DNA from: Armatimonadota bacterium
Lineage (GTDB): Bacteria > Armatimonadota > HRBIN16
Direction of reading: 5' to 3'
Assembly: GCA_026003195.1 (NCBI GenBank)
Contig: BPGU01000001.1
Span: 248,001-312,000, forward strand
DNA length: 64,000 nucleotides
Within the stretch, counting starts at the first letter, position 1; each line of letters starts with the position of its first letter. This document shows positions 24,630-32,884 of the stretch, in pieces. The translations under genes were made by a program, and so were the position numbers. The notes beneath the pieces are model-generated. The model was not told where the DNA came from and did no database searches. It saw nothing but the letters and a program-made list of their open reading frames with translations.

Positions 24630-25838
24630 TCAAGGTGGTGGCGTATACGGATCAGCGCTTACACCACACTTCCATGTCCCTAAAGACCAAAACGGTGGAA
24701 AGTTTGGATATCGTGGATCATTGGTGGTTTGCTGCGGGGTGTTTACTAGCCCCAATGGGGCTCCTACAATGCGTGGCTTCTGCCAATAGTCAAACTGTGG
24801 CCAAGGATGGATAGGATGATGAGCAGGAGGGTTACGGTAACCATTCCCGTTTAGGTCTTCTTTTTGTGCCGCTGTTGGATCCCAAATCCCTGCATCATTA
24901 CTTGGTGGGTCAGGAGCCCCCGTTAAAACGCAAATTTGATGAAAGCCCCATTCATACGACAAGTAAGTCCAATCCAAAGTGGGGTCGCTACCTATCGGGC
25001 AAATAGGATTTGTGAAGAAGTTACCTGTGTTAGGATCAGCAGTGCCTGTTAATTGTCGCGCAGAGACATCTAAGCCAACACTGCACAAAGCCAGCATGGT
25101 CAGACAAGAGACATCCACACAATTCCCGTCGGTCCATATCCCTGAGTTCCATCTGTCTAAAAGGGCTTTTAGCATAAAAGTGTAGGTAGGATAACGAGGG
25201 GGACCAACTAACCAGTAAGTGTCGGTGTCGCTTGGATAAGCGAACCCGGGTCTTTGGAAGAATACTCCAAAAGTGATGGCTTGAGCAGTATCGTCAAGAT
25301 TGTTTGTCCCCCTCCCCCACCAACAACTGTATCTCAACAAACTCACCCATGCCGGTTTCATCGGAGCCTTCGGTGCATCCAACACCACAAACACCTCCGA
25401 ACTGTATATCGGCGTCAGGTAATACACCGGACCCCAAGCACCCCAGTAGTATATCACATACGAAATCTCCAGCTGGGCGTGGTCTACATGAGCAGGAAGA
25501 TCAGGCAAGGGATACGGCTGCCCGGGAGGTTTCAGGTTGCCTACGCCCGGGTCATTCACGGTGAAATAGACCGTGCCGTCCACCAGACAGCGCAGTCGCG
25601 CAGAGCTCACCTTCCAGCCCAACAGATTGCCCCCACCTTCCAGATATGCGCTCCAGCCAGTTCCCATCTTCACACACAGCGGGTTGCCCAGTGCGTTCAT
25701 GGGAGTAATCAGGTCCTCGCTTCCTTCCGTTTGTCCCCAGCGCAGCGGGTAGAAAGTCCCGTTGAACCGGTATTGCGCCCAGCACAAGTTGGACGCCAGC
25801 ACCAGCAGCAGGGTTACACCCCAAAGGCGTCTGAGCAT
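24630..25838 (-). CDS. Secreted transglutaminase-like protein
   Basis: A 402-residue protein with signal peptide (LLLVLASNLCWAQ). After a ~130-residue beta-rich region comes a papain-fold transglutaminase-like core: C in DGNCVDVSCLTMLALC, H in YEWGFHQICVL and D in AGIWDPTA. The spacing and order C-H-D match the superfamily, known for peptide crosslinking, amidase or protease activity. The C-terminus is proline-rich. ATG 25838 (GGAAGGAAG ~9 nt upstream) is chosen; ATG 25847 is an alternative. The same signal peptide and core recur in the broken copy at 22945-23590. Confidence 0.68.
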   Translation of the reverse strand: MLRRLWGVTLLLVLASNLCWAQYRFNGTFYPLRWGQTEGSEDLITPMNALGNPLCVKMGTGWSAYLEGGGNLLGWKVSSARLRCLVDGTVYFTVNDPGVGNLKPPGQPYPLPDLPAHVDHAQLEISYVIYYWGAWGPVYYLTPIYSSEVFVVLDAPKAPMKPAWVSLLRYSCWWGRGTNNLDDTAQAITFGVFFQRPGFAYPSDTDTYWLVGPPRYPTYTFMLKALLDRWNSGIWTDGNCVDVSCLTMLALCSVGLDVSARQLTGTADPNTGNFFTNPICPIGSDPTLDWTYLSYEWGFHQICVLTGAPDPPSNDAGIWDPTAAQKEDLNGNGYRNPPAHHPIHPWPQFDYWQKPRIVGAPLGLVNTPQQTTNDPRYPNFPPFWSLGTWKCGVSADPYTPPP

Positions 25839-26039
25839 GGGTGCCATCTTCCTTCCAGTATACTTGCCTAGTGTGTCCAACTGCAATATATCACATCAAA
25901 AAAAGTCAAGGTTTTCTTCAGAGTACTTTGTCTCAGTCAGAGTGCCTCCGTGCCCCTATGAGCTGGTGGACAGGCAGCGGTGAAAAATCCCGCAACCGGG
26001 TTCCTCTTTCTTACGTCAATAAGTATCGGTTCAGAGAAC

Positions 26040-27386
26040 ATGATGCGGAAAGGAACAACAGGGGTAATGCTTAGACGAGGAGTGTGGTGGTGCGTGCTAT
26101 TGCTGGCGGCAACCGTGTGGGCGCAGGAGACCGCCCAGGTTCCCCAGCCTCTCACTTTGAAAGACGCCATACGCATCGCTTTACAGAAGCACCCTTCGGT
26201 GGCGATTGCGAAGAACCAGCTGGAGCAGGCAAAGGCACGACGGGTTCAGGCGGAAGCGCGCTATTTTCCGACACTGAGCCCTTCGGTAAACTATGTCAAC
26301 CAGCAGACCCGTACCGCGTTGCCGGGATTCGGCACCCGAGTGGGAAAGATTGACGAGACTCGTTCGGACGTTTCGCTACGGCAGACAGTGTTCGATTCGG
26401 GGCAGCGCGAGATCTCGGCGGCGCAGGCGCGTCGCTCGGTAGAGTCGGCGGAGCAGGCGTATCGGGATGCGGTGCAGCAGAAAGTGCTCAGCGTCACCAC
26501 CGCCTACTATGAGCTCCTGCGCCGCATGGCGTTGCAGAGGGTTGCTGAAGCCAACGTACAGCGCGCCCAGCAGACGGTGGACGTGGTCAGGGCACAGGTA
26601 GAGGTAGGTGTCGCGGCGCAGAAGGATGTGTTACAGGCAGAGGCGGAGCTGGCGAACGCTCAGGTTTCGCTGATTCAGGCGCGTAATCAGGTGCGCCTGG
26701 CGGAAGCGAGCCTGCGCAACGAACTGGGCATCGGTCAAGAAGTGCCTCTACAGGTGGCAGAGGTTGGCGACAGGGAGGCGGAGCAGCTGCCGCCGCTTGG
26801 CTCGCTGGAGGACTATCTGAAGGAGGCTTTCGCACAGCGACCCGACTACCAGCGTCAGCGCATCAGCAGTGAAATCCAGAGGCTCAGCCTGCGTCTGGCG
26901 GAGATACAGGCGGGCATCCAGATACAAAGCGATTTCACCTACGGTCGGCGCATCGACCCCGACCCGGGCGATACGCGCAGCTTCTCCATCACGGCGACCT
27001 ACCCTCTGTTTGACGGAGGGGCGGCGCGTGCGGCGGTACGCGATTCTCGCGCGGGGTATGACAGCGCGCTGCAGCAGCTGGAGCAGATCAAGCTGACGGT
27101 ACGTCTGGACGTGGAGCAGGCATATCTGACGCGAGCGGAAGCGCAGGAACGGCTTAACGCGGCGAAGAAGGCTCTGGAAGCTGCGCAGGTCAACTATCAG
27201 GCTGCGCTGGAGAGCCGTAAGGAAGGTGTCAGTAGCCTGATAGAGGTGATTAACGCGCAGGTGGCTCTGGTTAACGCGGAGACCAATTACGTTCAGGCAA
27301 TCTACGACCTGTTGGCAGCAGACGCGCGGTTGCAACGCGCTATCGGTAAGGACTATGCATTCTCCGAGGGAGGGGGACAGGGATGA
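26040..27386 (+). CDS. TolC-family outer membrane efflux protein
   Basis: About 448 residues with a signal peptide (WWCVLLLAATVWAQ) and two OEP repeats of long helices. Typical features are LTLKDAIRIALQKHP at the start, and a second repeat with RPDYQRQRISSEIQRLSLRLAEIQAG and an aromatic-rich strand region. It forms a trimeric outer-membrane channel that docks to the periplasmic adaptor encoded next. The start is uncertain: ATG 26040 or ATG 26067, the latter directly after AGGGGTA. The stop overlaps the adaptor start by 4 nt. Confidence 0.92.
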   Translation: MMRKGTTGVMLRRGVWWCVLLLAATVWAQETAQVPQPLTLKDAIRIALQKHPSVAIAKNQLEQAKARRVQAEARYFPTLSPSVNYVNQQTRTALPGFGTRVGKIDETRSDVSLRQTVFDSGQREISAAQARRSVESAEQAYRDAVQQKVLSVTTAYYELLRRMALQRVAEANVQRAQQTVDVVRAQVEVGVAAQKDVLQAEAELANAQVSLIQARNQVRLAEASLRNELGIGQEVPLQVAEVGDREAEQLPPLGSLEDYLKEAFAQRPDYQRQRISSEIQRLSLRLAEIQAGIQIQSDFTYGRRIDPDPGDTRSFSITATYPLFDGGAARAAVRDSRAGYDSALQQLEQIKLTVRLDVEQAYLTRAEAQERLNAAKKALEAAQVNYQAALESRKEGVSSLIEVINAQVALVNAETNYVQAIYDLLAADARLQRAIGKDYAFSEGGGQG

Positions 27387-29059
27387 AACGAGCGATTATC
27401 ATCGCCGTGATATTGATTATCATTGTAGCGGGTGGTTCCATCGCATGGAGCCGGCTACGCAATAACAACCAGCCCAAGCCCGAGTACCGTACGGCGAAGG
27501 TGGAACGCGGCACGGTCACCAAGTCGGTCACCGCGGAGGGAACCCTGCAGCCGTTGACAGTGGTGGACGTGAAGTCCAAAGCGGGCGGTATGGTGACCAA
27601 GCTGGCGGTGGACGTGGGCTCGGAGGTGAAGGCAGGGCAGCTGATTGCTCGCATCGACCCCACCGACACCATGACGATGTACGAGCAGGCGCGTGCAGAC
27701 CTGGAGGCGGCGGAAGCTCGCGAGCAGCAGTCCCGGCTGAACCTGCAGCTGCAGGCGGTGCAGAGCGAGGTTGCCGTCTTACAGGCACGAGCCAACTTGG
27801 AATCCGCAAAAGCGCGTCTGGAGCAGGCACGCCGTCAGCTGGCAATGCAGCCGAAGCTCAGCCAGTCGGCGATACAGCAGGCGGAGGCGAGCTACGAAAC
27901 CGCTCTGGAGAACCTGCGCCAGTTGCAGGAGGTGACCATCCCGCAGACCCGCACCGAAGTGCAGGCGCAGTACGAACAGGCAAAGGCGAACTATGAGAAC
28001 GCGGAGAAGAACCTGGCGCGACAGGAGGAGCTGCTGCGCAAAGGGTTCGTCTCGCAACAGGCGGTGGATACTGCGCGTACACAGCGCGATGTGGCAAAAG
28101 CACAGTTCGACACGGCGCAGAAACGGCTGTCCACTTTAGAGCGCGACCTGCAGGCGACGTTGCGCAATGCGGAGAAGCGACTGGAGGAGGCGAAGGCTGC
28201 GCTGGAGTCGGCCAGAACGAATGCCGAGCAGGTCGCGCTGCGCGAGGCGGACGTGAGGCAAGCGGAGGCAGCGGTCAAGCAGGCGGAAGCCGCACTGAAG
28301 CAGGCGGAGGCGAACGCTCTGCAGAACCGCATCCGAGAAGCGGACATCCGTTCGGCGCAGGCGCAAAAAGTGCGCAGCAAAGCCAGCCTGCAGAACGCGC
28401 AGGAGCAGCTGCGCAGCACCACCATCGTTGCCCCGCGCGACGGCGTAGTCATCCAGAAGTACGTGGAAGAGGGAACCATCATCCCGCCCGGAACCAACGT
28501 CTTCTCGCAGGGAACAAGCATCGTGCAAATCGCCGATGTTAGCCGCATGTTCGTGGATGTGCAGGTGGACGAAACCGACATCGCCTTTATCCAAACAGGA
28601 CAAAAGGTGGACGTGACACTGGATGCCTATCCCAGCGAAATCTTCGAGGGCGTGGTAACACGTATTGACCCCCGTGCAGTGGTAGAGCAGAACGTCACCG
28701 TCGTCTATGTGCGCGTGGAGATAGAGAACCCCGATGCCCGCCTGAAGCCCGGCATGAACGCTACCTGCGAGTTCGTGGTGGATCGCAAGGAGGACGTGCT
28801 GATGGTGCCTGCGGAGGCGGTGAAAGAAAACGACGGCAAGTACTACGTGCAGGTGATGGAAGGCGGCGCGCCCAAGCAGCGCGATGTGGAGATCGGGCTG
28901 GAGGGGAACGACACCGTCGAAATCGTCAGCGGGCTGAAGGAGGGCGAAGAGGTGGTAACGCAGGTCATCCAGCCACAGACTCAGCAGCAAAGTAGTGGTG
29001 GTCCACCACGAGGAATGGGCATGCCCATGTTTGGCGGTCCGCCCATGCGCATGAGATAG
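27383..29059 (+). CDS. HlyD/MacA-type periplasmic adaptor with long coiled coil
   Basis: A 558-residue membrane-fusion protein. An N-terminal anchor (AIIIAVILIIIVAGGSIAW) precedes the barrel-sandwich domain, a very long helical hairpin of Ala/Gln/Glu-rich coiled coil (~residues 95-330), the returning lipoyl strand (STTIVAPRDGVVIQKYVEEG) and the beta-barrel (VDETDIAFIQTGQKVDVTLDAY). The C-terminal tail is Gly/Pro/Met-rich. The hairpin is roughly twice the usual MacA length, which would reach further across the periplasm. Overlaps tolC by 4 nt and is 17 nt before the permease gene. Confidence 0.93.
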   Translation: MKRAIIIAVILIIIVAGGSIAWSRLRNNNQPKPEYRTAKVERGTVTKSVTAEGTLQPLTVVDVKSKAGGMVTKLAVDVGSEVKAGQLIARIDPTDTMTMYEQARADLEAAEAREQQSRLNLQLQAVQSEVAVLQARANLESAKARLEQARRQLAMQPKLSQSAIQQAEASYETALENLRQLQEVTIPQTRTEVQAQYEQAKANYENAEKNLARQEELLRKGFVSQQAVDTARTQRDVAKAQFDTAQKRLSTLERDLQATLRNAEKRLEEAKAALESARTNAEQVALREADVRQAEAAVKQAEAALKQAEANALQNRIREADIRSAQAQKVRSKASLQNAQEQLRSTTIVAPRDGVVIQKYVEEGTIIPPGTNVFSQGTSIVQIADVSRMFVDVQVDETDIAFIQTGQKVDVTLDAYPSEIFEGVVTRIDPRAVVEQNVTVVYVRVEIENPDARLKPGMNATCEFVVDRKEDVLMVPAEAVKENDGKYYVQVMEGGAPKQRDVEIGLEGNDTVEIVSGLKEGEEVVTQVIQPQTQQQSSGGPPRGMGMPMFGGPPMRMR

Positions 29060-29076
29060 CGCGAGGAGGTGAGCGC

Positions 29077-30291
29077 ATGAACTTCGTGGAGAACTTCCAG
29101 ATAGCCCTGCGCAGTTTGCTGGCGAACAAGCTGCGCTCCTCGCTAACGATGTTAGGTATCATCATCGGCGTGGGGGCGGTGATCGCCATGATTTCGGTGG
29201 CGCAGGGCGCGCGCGAACAGACCATGCAGCGCATCCAGCAGCTGGGCACCAACGTGCTGGTGGTGTTTCCCGGTCAACAGCGGATGGGGGCGGCATTCGG
29301 CGGCTTTGGCTCCATGCAGATACTGAAACCAGACGATGTGGATGCCATCCGGCGCAGCTGCCCTTCGGTACGCGCTGCCTCGCCTGAAGTACGGCGCAAC
29401 GCGCAGGTGAAGTATAAAAACCGGAACACCAACACCAGCATCGCCGGGGTGTCGCCGGAGTACTCCGAAATCCGCAACTACCCGGTGCAGCAAGGGCGTT
29501 TCATCACCCAGCGCGAGGTGGATAGCATGGCGCGGGTGTGCGTCATCGGGCAGACGGTGTACGAGAACCTGTTCAACGGTTCCTCCTGCATCGGCAAGAC
29601 CATCCGCATCCGGGGCATCGGCTTCAAAGTGGTGGGCTTGCTGGCGCCAAAGGGAGCGCAGGGCTTTGGCAACCCTGATGACATCATCTTCGTGCCGTAT
29701 ACCACCGCCATGCGTCGCCTGTTCGGCGTGGATTTCATCAACAGTATCAGCGTGCAGGCGGTGAGCGAGGAGCGCATGAACTCGGCGTATCAAGAGGTAG
29801 AAGCCCTGATGCGACGTCGTCAGCGATTGAACCCCGGGCAGGACAATAACTTCCGCATCATGAATCAGGCAGAGTTCGTGCAGACAGCGGAAGATGTGTC
29901 GCGCACGTTCACCATGCTGCTGGCGGGCATCGCGAGCGTATCGCTGCTGGTGGGCGGCATCGGTATCATGAACATCATGCTGGTGTCGGTTACCGAGCGC
30001 ACGCGCGAAATCGGCATCCGCAAGGCGGTAGGGGCGAAGCGACGCGACATCCTGCTGCAGTTCCTGATTGAAGCGGTGACGCTGAGCCTCGTCGGTGGGC
30101 TCATCGGCATCGGTGCAGGACTGGGAGCCTCTTATGTGCTGGCGAGCACGTCCGGCTGGCAGGTGCATGTGACTCCGCAGCCCATCCTGCTGGCGTTCGG
30201 CTTTTCGGCAGCAGTAGGTATCTTCTTCGGCATCTATCCGGCGCAGAAAGCGTCGGCGTTGAACCCTATAGAGGCATTACGCTACGAGTAA
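29077..30291 (+). CDS. MacB-type ABC transporter permease (no fused ATPase)
   Basis: A 404-residue protein with the MacB/FtsX four-helix layout: TM1 near residue 20 (SLTMLGIIIGVGAVIAMIS), a large periplasmic domain, and three C-terminal helices around SLLVGGIGIMNIMLVSVTER followed by the TREIGIRKAVGAKRRDI coupling region. Such permeases form mechanotransmitting exporters with a TolC partner and an ATP-binding subunit. No ATPase gene lies in this operon, so the energising subunit must come from elsewhere. GCGAGGAGGTGAGCGC precedes the ATG. Confidence 0.92.
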   Translation: MNFVENFQIALRSLLANKLRSSLTMLGIIIGVGAVIAMISVAQGAREQTMQRIQQLGTNVLVVFPGQQRMGAAFGGFGSMQILKPDDVDAIRRSCPSVRAASPEVRRNAQVKYKNRNTNTSIAGVSPEYSEIRNYPVQQGRFITQREVDSMARVCVIGQTVYENLFNGSSCIGKTIRIRGIGFKVVGLLAPKGAQGFGNPDDIIFVPYTTAMRRLFGVDFINSISVQAVSEERMNSAYQEVEALMRRRQRLNPGQDNNFRIMNQAEFVQTAEDVSRTFTMLLAGIASVSLLVGGIGIMNIMLVSVTERTREIGIRKAVGAKRRDILLQFLIEAVTLSLVGGLIGIGAGLGASYVLASTSGWQVHVTPQPILLAFGFSAAVGIFFGIYPAQKASALNPIEALRYE

Positions 30292-30322
30292 CCAACAACC
30301 ATCCAAAGGGAGGAGCATATTA

Positions 30323-30991
30323 ATGAAACGGTTAGCCTTCTGGACAGGTGTGTTGCTGCTGGTGATCACAGCAGTAGCTGCCATTGCCCAGCCGCCTCCG
30401 GGCGCGGGCGGTTTCCAGATGACACCCGAGATGCAGCGGCAGATGGAAGCGTGGCGCAAATGGCGCGAGGCGCACAAATACACCTTCCAGCTGACCAGCA
30501 CCCTGCGCGCGTTAGAGGAGATCGATAAGGACCCAAAGACCAAACTGACCCCGGCGCAGGCGAAGAAGATCCTGACGGTGTTGCAGCCCTACCGTAACAA
30601 GCCGAAGATGACGCAGGACGACGCCAAGAACGCGCTGAAGGGTATTAAGGCGGCGTTGAACGTGAACCAGCTGAACGCGATCGCGCGTATCGAGGCGGAG
30701 CGGCGCAACCGGCGCGGAGGCTTTGGCGGACCCGGTGGTGGCGGTATGGGAATGAGACCGGGGGGACCTGGTGGACCGCCTGGAGGCGCACCCGGAGCAC
30801 GACCGGGAGGATCGCCCGGAGCGGGTGGCAGACCCAGTGCACCGGGGGGTAACTTCCGTATGCCCGACCCGTCCCAGATGAAGGACTTTAACCCCTTCAA
30901 GCCCGACACCAGCACGCCGTTCGGTCAGCGCGCGGCACAGCGGTGGAACGAGTTTTTCAAGGGGCTACAGCAGCGGGCTTCTGGCAAATAG
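30323..30991 (+). CDS. Small secreted Gly/Pro-rich protein of the efflux operon
   Basis: A 222-residue protein with a signal peptide (FWTGVLLLVITAVAAIAQ). The central ~90 residues are helical and charged and include LTPAQAKKILTVLQPYRNK and ALNVNQLNAIARIEAERR, loosely resembling the Spy/CpxP LTxxQ pattern of periplasmic chaperones. A Gly/Pro/Arg-rich low-complexity stretch (~residues 130-175) follows. It starts 31 nt after the permease gene behind AAAGGGAGGAGC. A role in folding or assembling the exported substrate or adaptor is a guess from context. Confidence 0.7.
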   Translation: MKRLAFWTGVLLLVITAVAAIAQPPPGAGGFQMTPEMQRQMEAWRKWREAHKYTFQLTSTLRALEEIDKDPKTKLTPAQAKKILTVLQPYRNKPKMTQDDAKNALKGIKAALNVNQLNAIARIEAERRNRRGGFGGPGGGGMGMRPGGPGGPPGGAPGARPGGSPGAGGRPSAPGGNFRMPDPSQMKDFNPFKPDTSTPFGQRAAQRWNEFFKGLQQRASGK

Positions 30992-30997
30992 AGCAAG

Positions 30998-31025
30998 TCG
31001 GGGGCGAGGTCTTCCTCGCCCCCGA
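30998..31025. terminator. Hairpin between convergent genes
   Basis: A 12-bp perfect stem (TCGGGGGCGAGG with CCTCGCCCCCGA) with a TCTT loop, 7 bp after the efflux operon. The T-tract is weak, so it may act in both directions or only protect 3' ends. Confidence 0.65.
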
Positions 31026-31054
31026 ATGGTTTATTCCTCGTTGCATCGGTGTCC

Positions 31055-32143
31055 CTATCGCGTTTCGGGTGCCATCCCCGCCGCCGGGTTGTAGTATACG
31101 TTCTGGAAGAAAGCAGGGATGTCCCTGGCGGGGGTATCGATCGGCTGGGGCGGCATCTGCTTGCGCAAGATATCGGCTACGAACCCCAGTATCATCATCA
31201 TCTCTCCACCCGGCGTGCTCGTTGGTACGAGGCAACGCACGCGCACGGTGTGCACGTCGGGGTGTATGGCAAACACCGCTGCTGCGGATAGCCATGCCGT
31301 GCGATGCAAAACATCTTTGTTCACGTCTGAACCATACCCAAAAGTGATCATCAGGTGATTCGCCAGTGGGTCAGTAGATACCACGAGCAGATGAGGTTTC
31401 ACCTCATGTTGGCGCAACCACTCTTGAATCTTCTCTGCCAGCAGGTCGTCCTCTGTGAGCAAGCGTGTTTCTGGGCGGGGTTTCGTCGCGGACGTGCTGA
31501 CCTCAGGCTCGGGTTGGGAGGGGCTCGTGTCCGCAGGGGTTACGTCTGGTGCGGACAAGGTGGATGCAGTGGACGCTTGCTCTGGCAAGCGAGAGGTCGT
31601 GATGCTGAGGAGTGTAGAACCACCGGAAATGCGGCTCTGGAACGCCCAGGTGATGCCAATGGCGATAAGCACCGCGAGCCCCAGTACCGACACGCTAAAG
31701 ATACGCAACATTCGTGCCTGTTTCTGCAGGTGTTCCACCTCTTGCGACTGACTCTGCGCTGTTTGGCGCAGCTCCAGTTCACGCTGCACCTGTTCCAGCC
31801 GCTGGCGGTCTACCACACTATCTGGTGCGAGATCCAGCGCCAGTTTATACCATTGCGCCGCTTCCTCCAGATTGCCCTGGTCGCGGTAGATGTCGCCCAT
31901 CAGCGCGTGTGCGTGCACATTATTAGGGAACTGGCGCAACACGTCCGAGCAAGCGCGCATCGCCTCTTCCCACTGCCCACGCATGCGCAACAGGTTCGCG
32001 TGCGCCAGACGGGGATTGACCATGCGCTCCTCTTCCTCGATCAACAGCGGATCGTCGGTGCCGGATGTTACCGGTAGACCACACTCCGGGCAATGGGTTG
32101 CGTCCTTGCTCAACGGTGCCAGACAATGGTCACAGAAGTTCAT
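31055..32143 (-). CDS. Zinc-ribbon, TPR and single-pass membrane protein
   Basis: A 362-residue protein. The N-terminus has a rubredoxin-like zinc ribbon (CDHCLAPL and CPECGLPV). Two or three TPR units follow (residues ~45-125, with RACSDVLRQFPNNVHAHALM and EEAAQWYKLALDLAPDS), then a coiled segment, one transmembrane helix (~145-170, LGLAVLIAIGITWAF), a Pro/Thr/Ser linker and a C-terminal alpha/beta domain of unknown type. Topology suggests a cytoplasmic TPR part and an extracytoplasmic tail. It starts 18 nt after dut (GGTGGAGAAGC before ATG) and is likely co-transcribed. Confidence 0.72.
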   Translation of the reverse strand: MNFCDHCLAPLSKDATHCPECGLPVTSGTDDPLLIEEEERMVNPRLAHANLLRMRGQWEEAMRACSDVLRQFPNNVHAHALMGDIYRDQGNLEEAAQWYKLALDLAPDSVVDRQRLEQVQRELELRQTAQSQSQEVEHLQKQARMLRIFSVSVLGLAVLIAIGITWAFQSRISGGSTLLSITTSRLPEQASTASTLSAPDVTPADTSPSQPEPEVSTSATKPRPETRLLTEDDLLAEKIQEWLRQHEVKPHLLVVSTDPLANHLMITFGYGSDVNKDVLHRTAWLSAAAVFAIHPDVHTVRVRCLVPTSTPGGEMMMILGFVADILRKQMPPQPIDTPARDIPAFFQNVYYNPAAGMAPETR

Positions 32144-32161
32144 GCTTCTCCACCTCGCCTG

Positions 32162-32620
32162 CTACTCGTGTGCAGAAACTCCGGTACTGCCAAAGCCGCC
32201 TTCCGCCCGTTCCGTTTCAGGCAGACTTTCGACCTCCTGCCAGACCGCTCTGACCACCGGCGCGATTACCAGCTGCGCGATGCGGTCGCCACGACGGATG
32301 GTGATCGGCTCCTGTCCCAGGTTGACCAGAATCACCTGTATTATTCCTCGATAGTCGCTGTCTATCGTGCCCGGTGCGTTCACCATGCTCAAGCCATAGC
32401 GGTCTGCCAGTCCACTGCGCGGGCGCACCTGCGCCTCATAGCCGGGCGGCAGGGCGATACGAATGCCCGTGCTGATACGACGCCTCTCACCGGGTTGCAA
32501 CACCACGGGGTGCTCTACTGCTGCATACAGGTCTGCCCCCGCCGACCCGGGCGTGGCATACTGGGGCAGGGGTAGGTCGGCTGCATCAGGCTCCCGTTGT
32601 ATTAGAACGTGGATGTGCAC
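32162..32620 (-). CDS. dut: dUTP diphosphatase
   Basis: A 152-residue trimeric dUTPase that hydrolyses dUTP to dUMP and pyrophosphate. All five motifs are present in order: PGSAGADLYA, RPRSGLADRYG, APGTIDSDYRG, RGDRIAQLVI and the C-terminal GGFGSTG. GTG at 32620 is chosen because AGGAGG lies 9 nt upstream; the longer open frame has no homology. Confidence 0.96.
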   Translation of the reverse strand: MHIHVLIQREPDAADLPLPQYATPGSAGADLYAAVEHPVVLQPGERRRISTGIRIALPPGYEAQVRPRSGLADRYGLSMVNAPGTIDSDYRGIIQVILVNLGQEPITIRRGDRIAQLVIAPVVRAVWQEVESLPETERAEGGFGSTGVSAHE

Positions 32621-32819
32621 GCAAAGTTCCCTCCTGACGAAGTTACCCGCACACTGTATTGTGCCATGAATGGGAACGGTTTGGCAATGTGAAATCGCAT
32701 CCAATACGATTCTTGCTATCTCCCTCTGAGGGAGAGGCTCTTGCTGAGCGTTCGTATCCTTTTAAGGGTGCGTCAGCACCCGAAGCACTTTGCAACGAGG
32801 TTTGCACACTACCGGGCAC

Positions 32820-32847
32820 TAAAGTTTGCCTACGTACTTTCTGATAA
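32820..32847 (+). promoter_or_regulatory. Sigma-28 (FliA/SigD)-like promoter
   Basis: TAAA at 32820-32823, a 16-bp spacer and TCTGATAA at 32840-32847 closely resemble the flagellar/chemotaxis sigma consensus TAAA-N15/16-GCCGATAA. It lies 37 bp before the start codon of the chemotaxis receptor gene. No better sigma-70 promoter is seen. Confidence 0.6.
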
Positions 32848-32884
32848 TTACTCATGCTAGATATTTCTGGGGAGGTTGTGTCCT

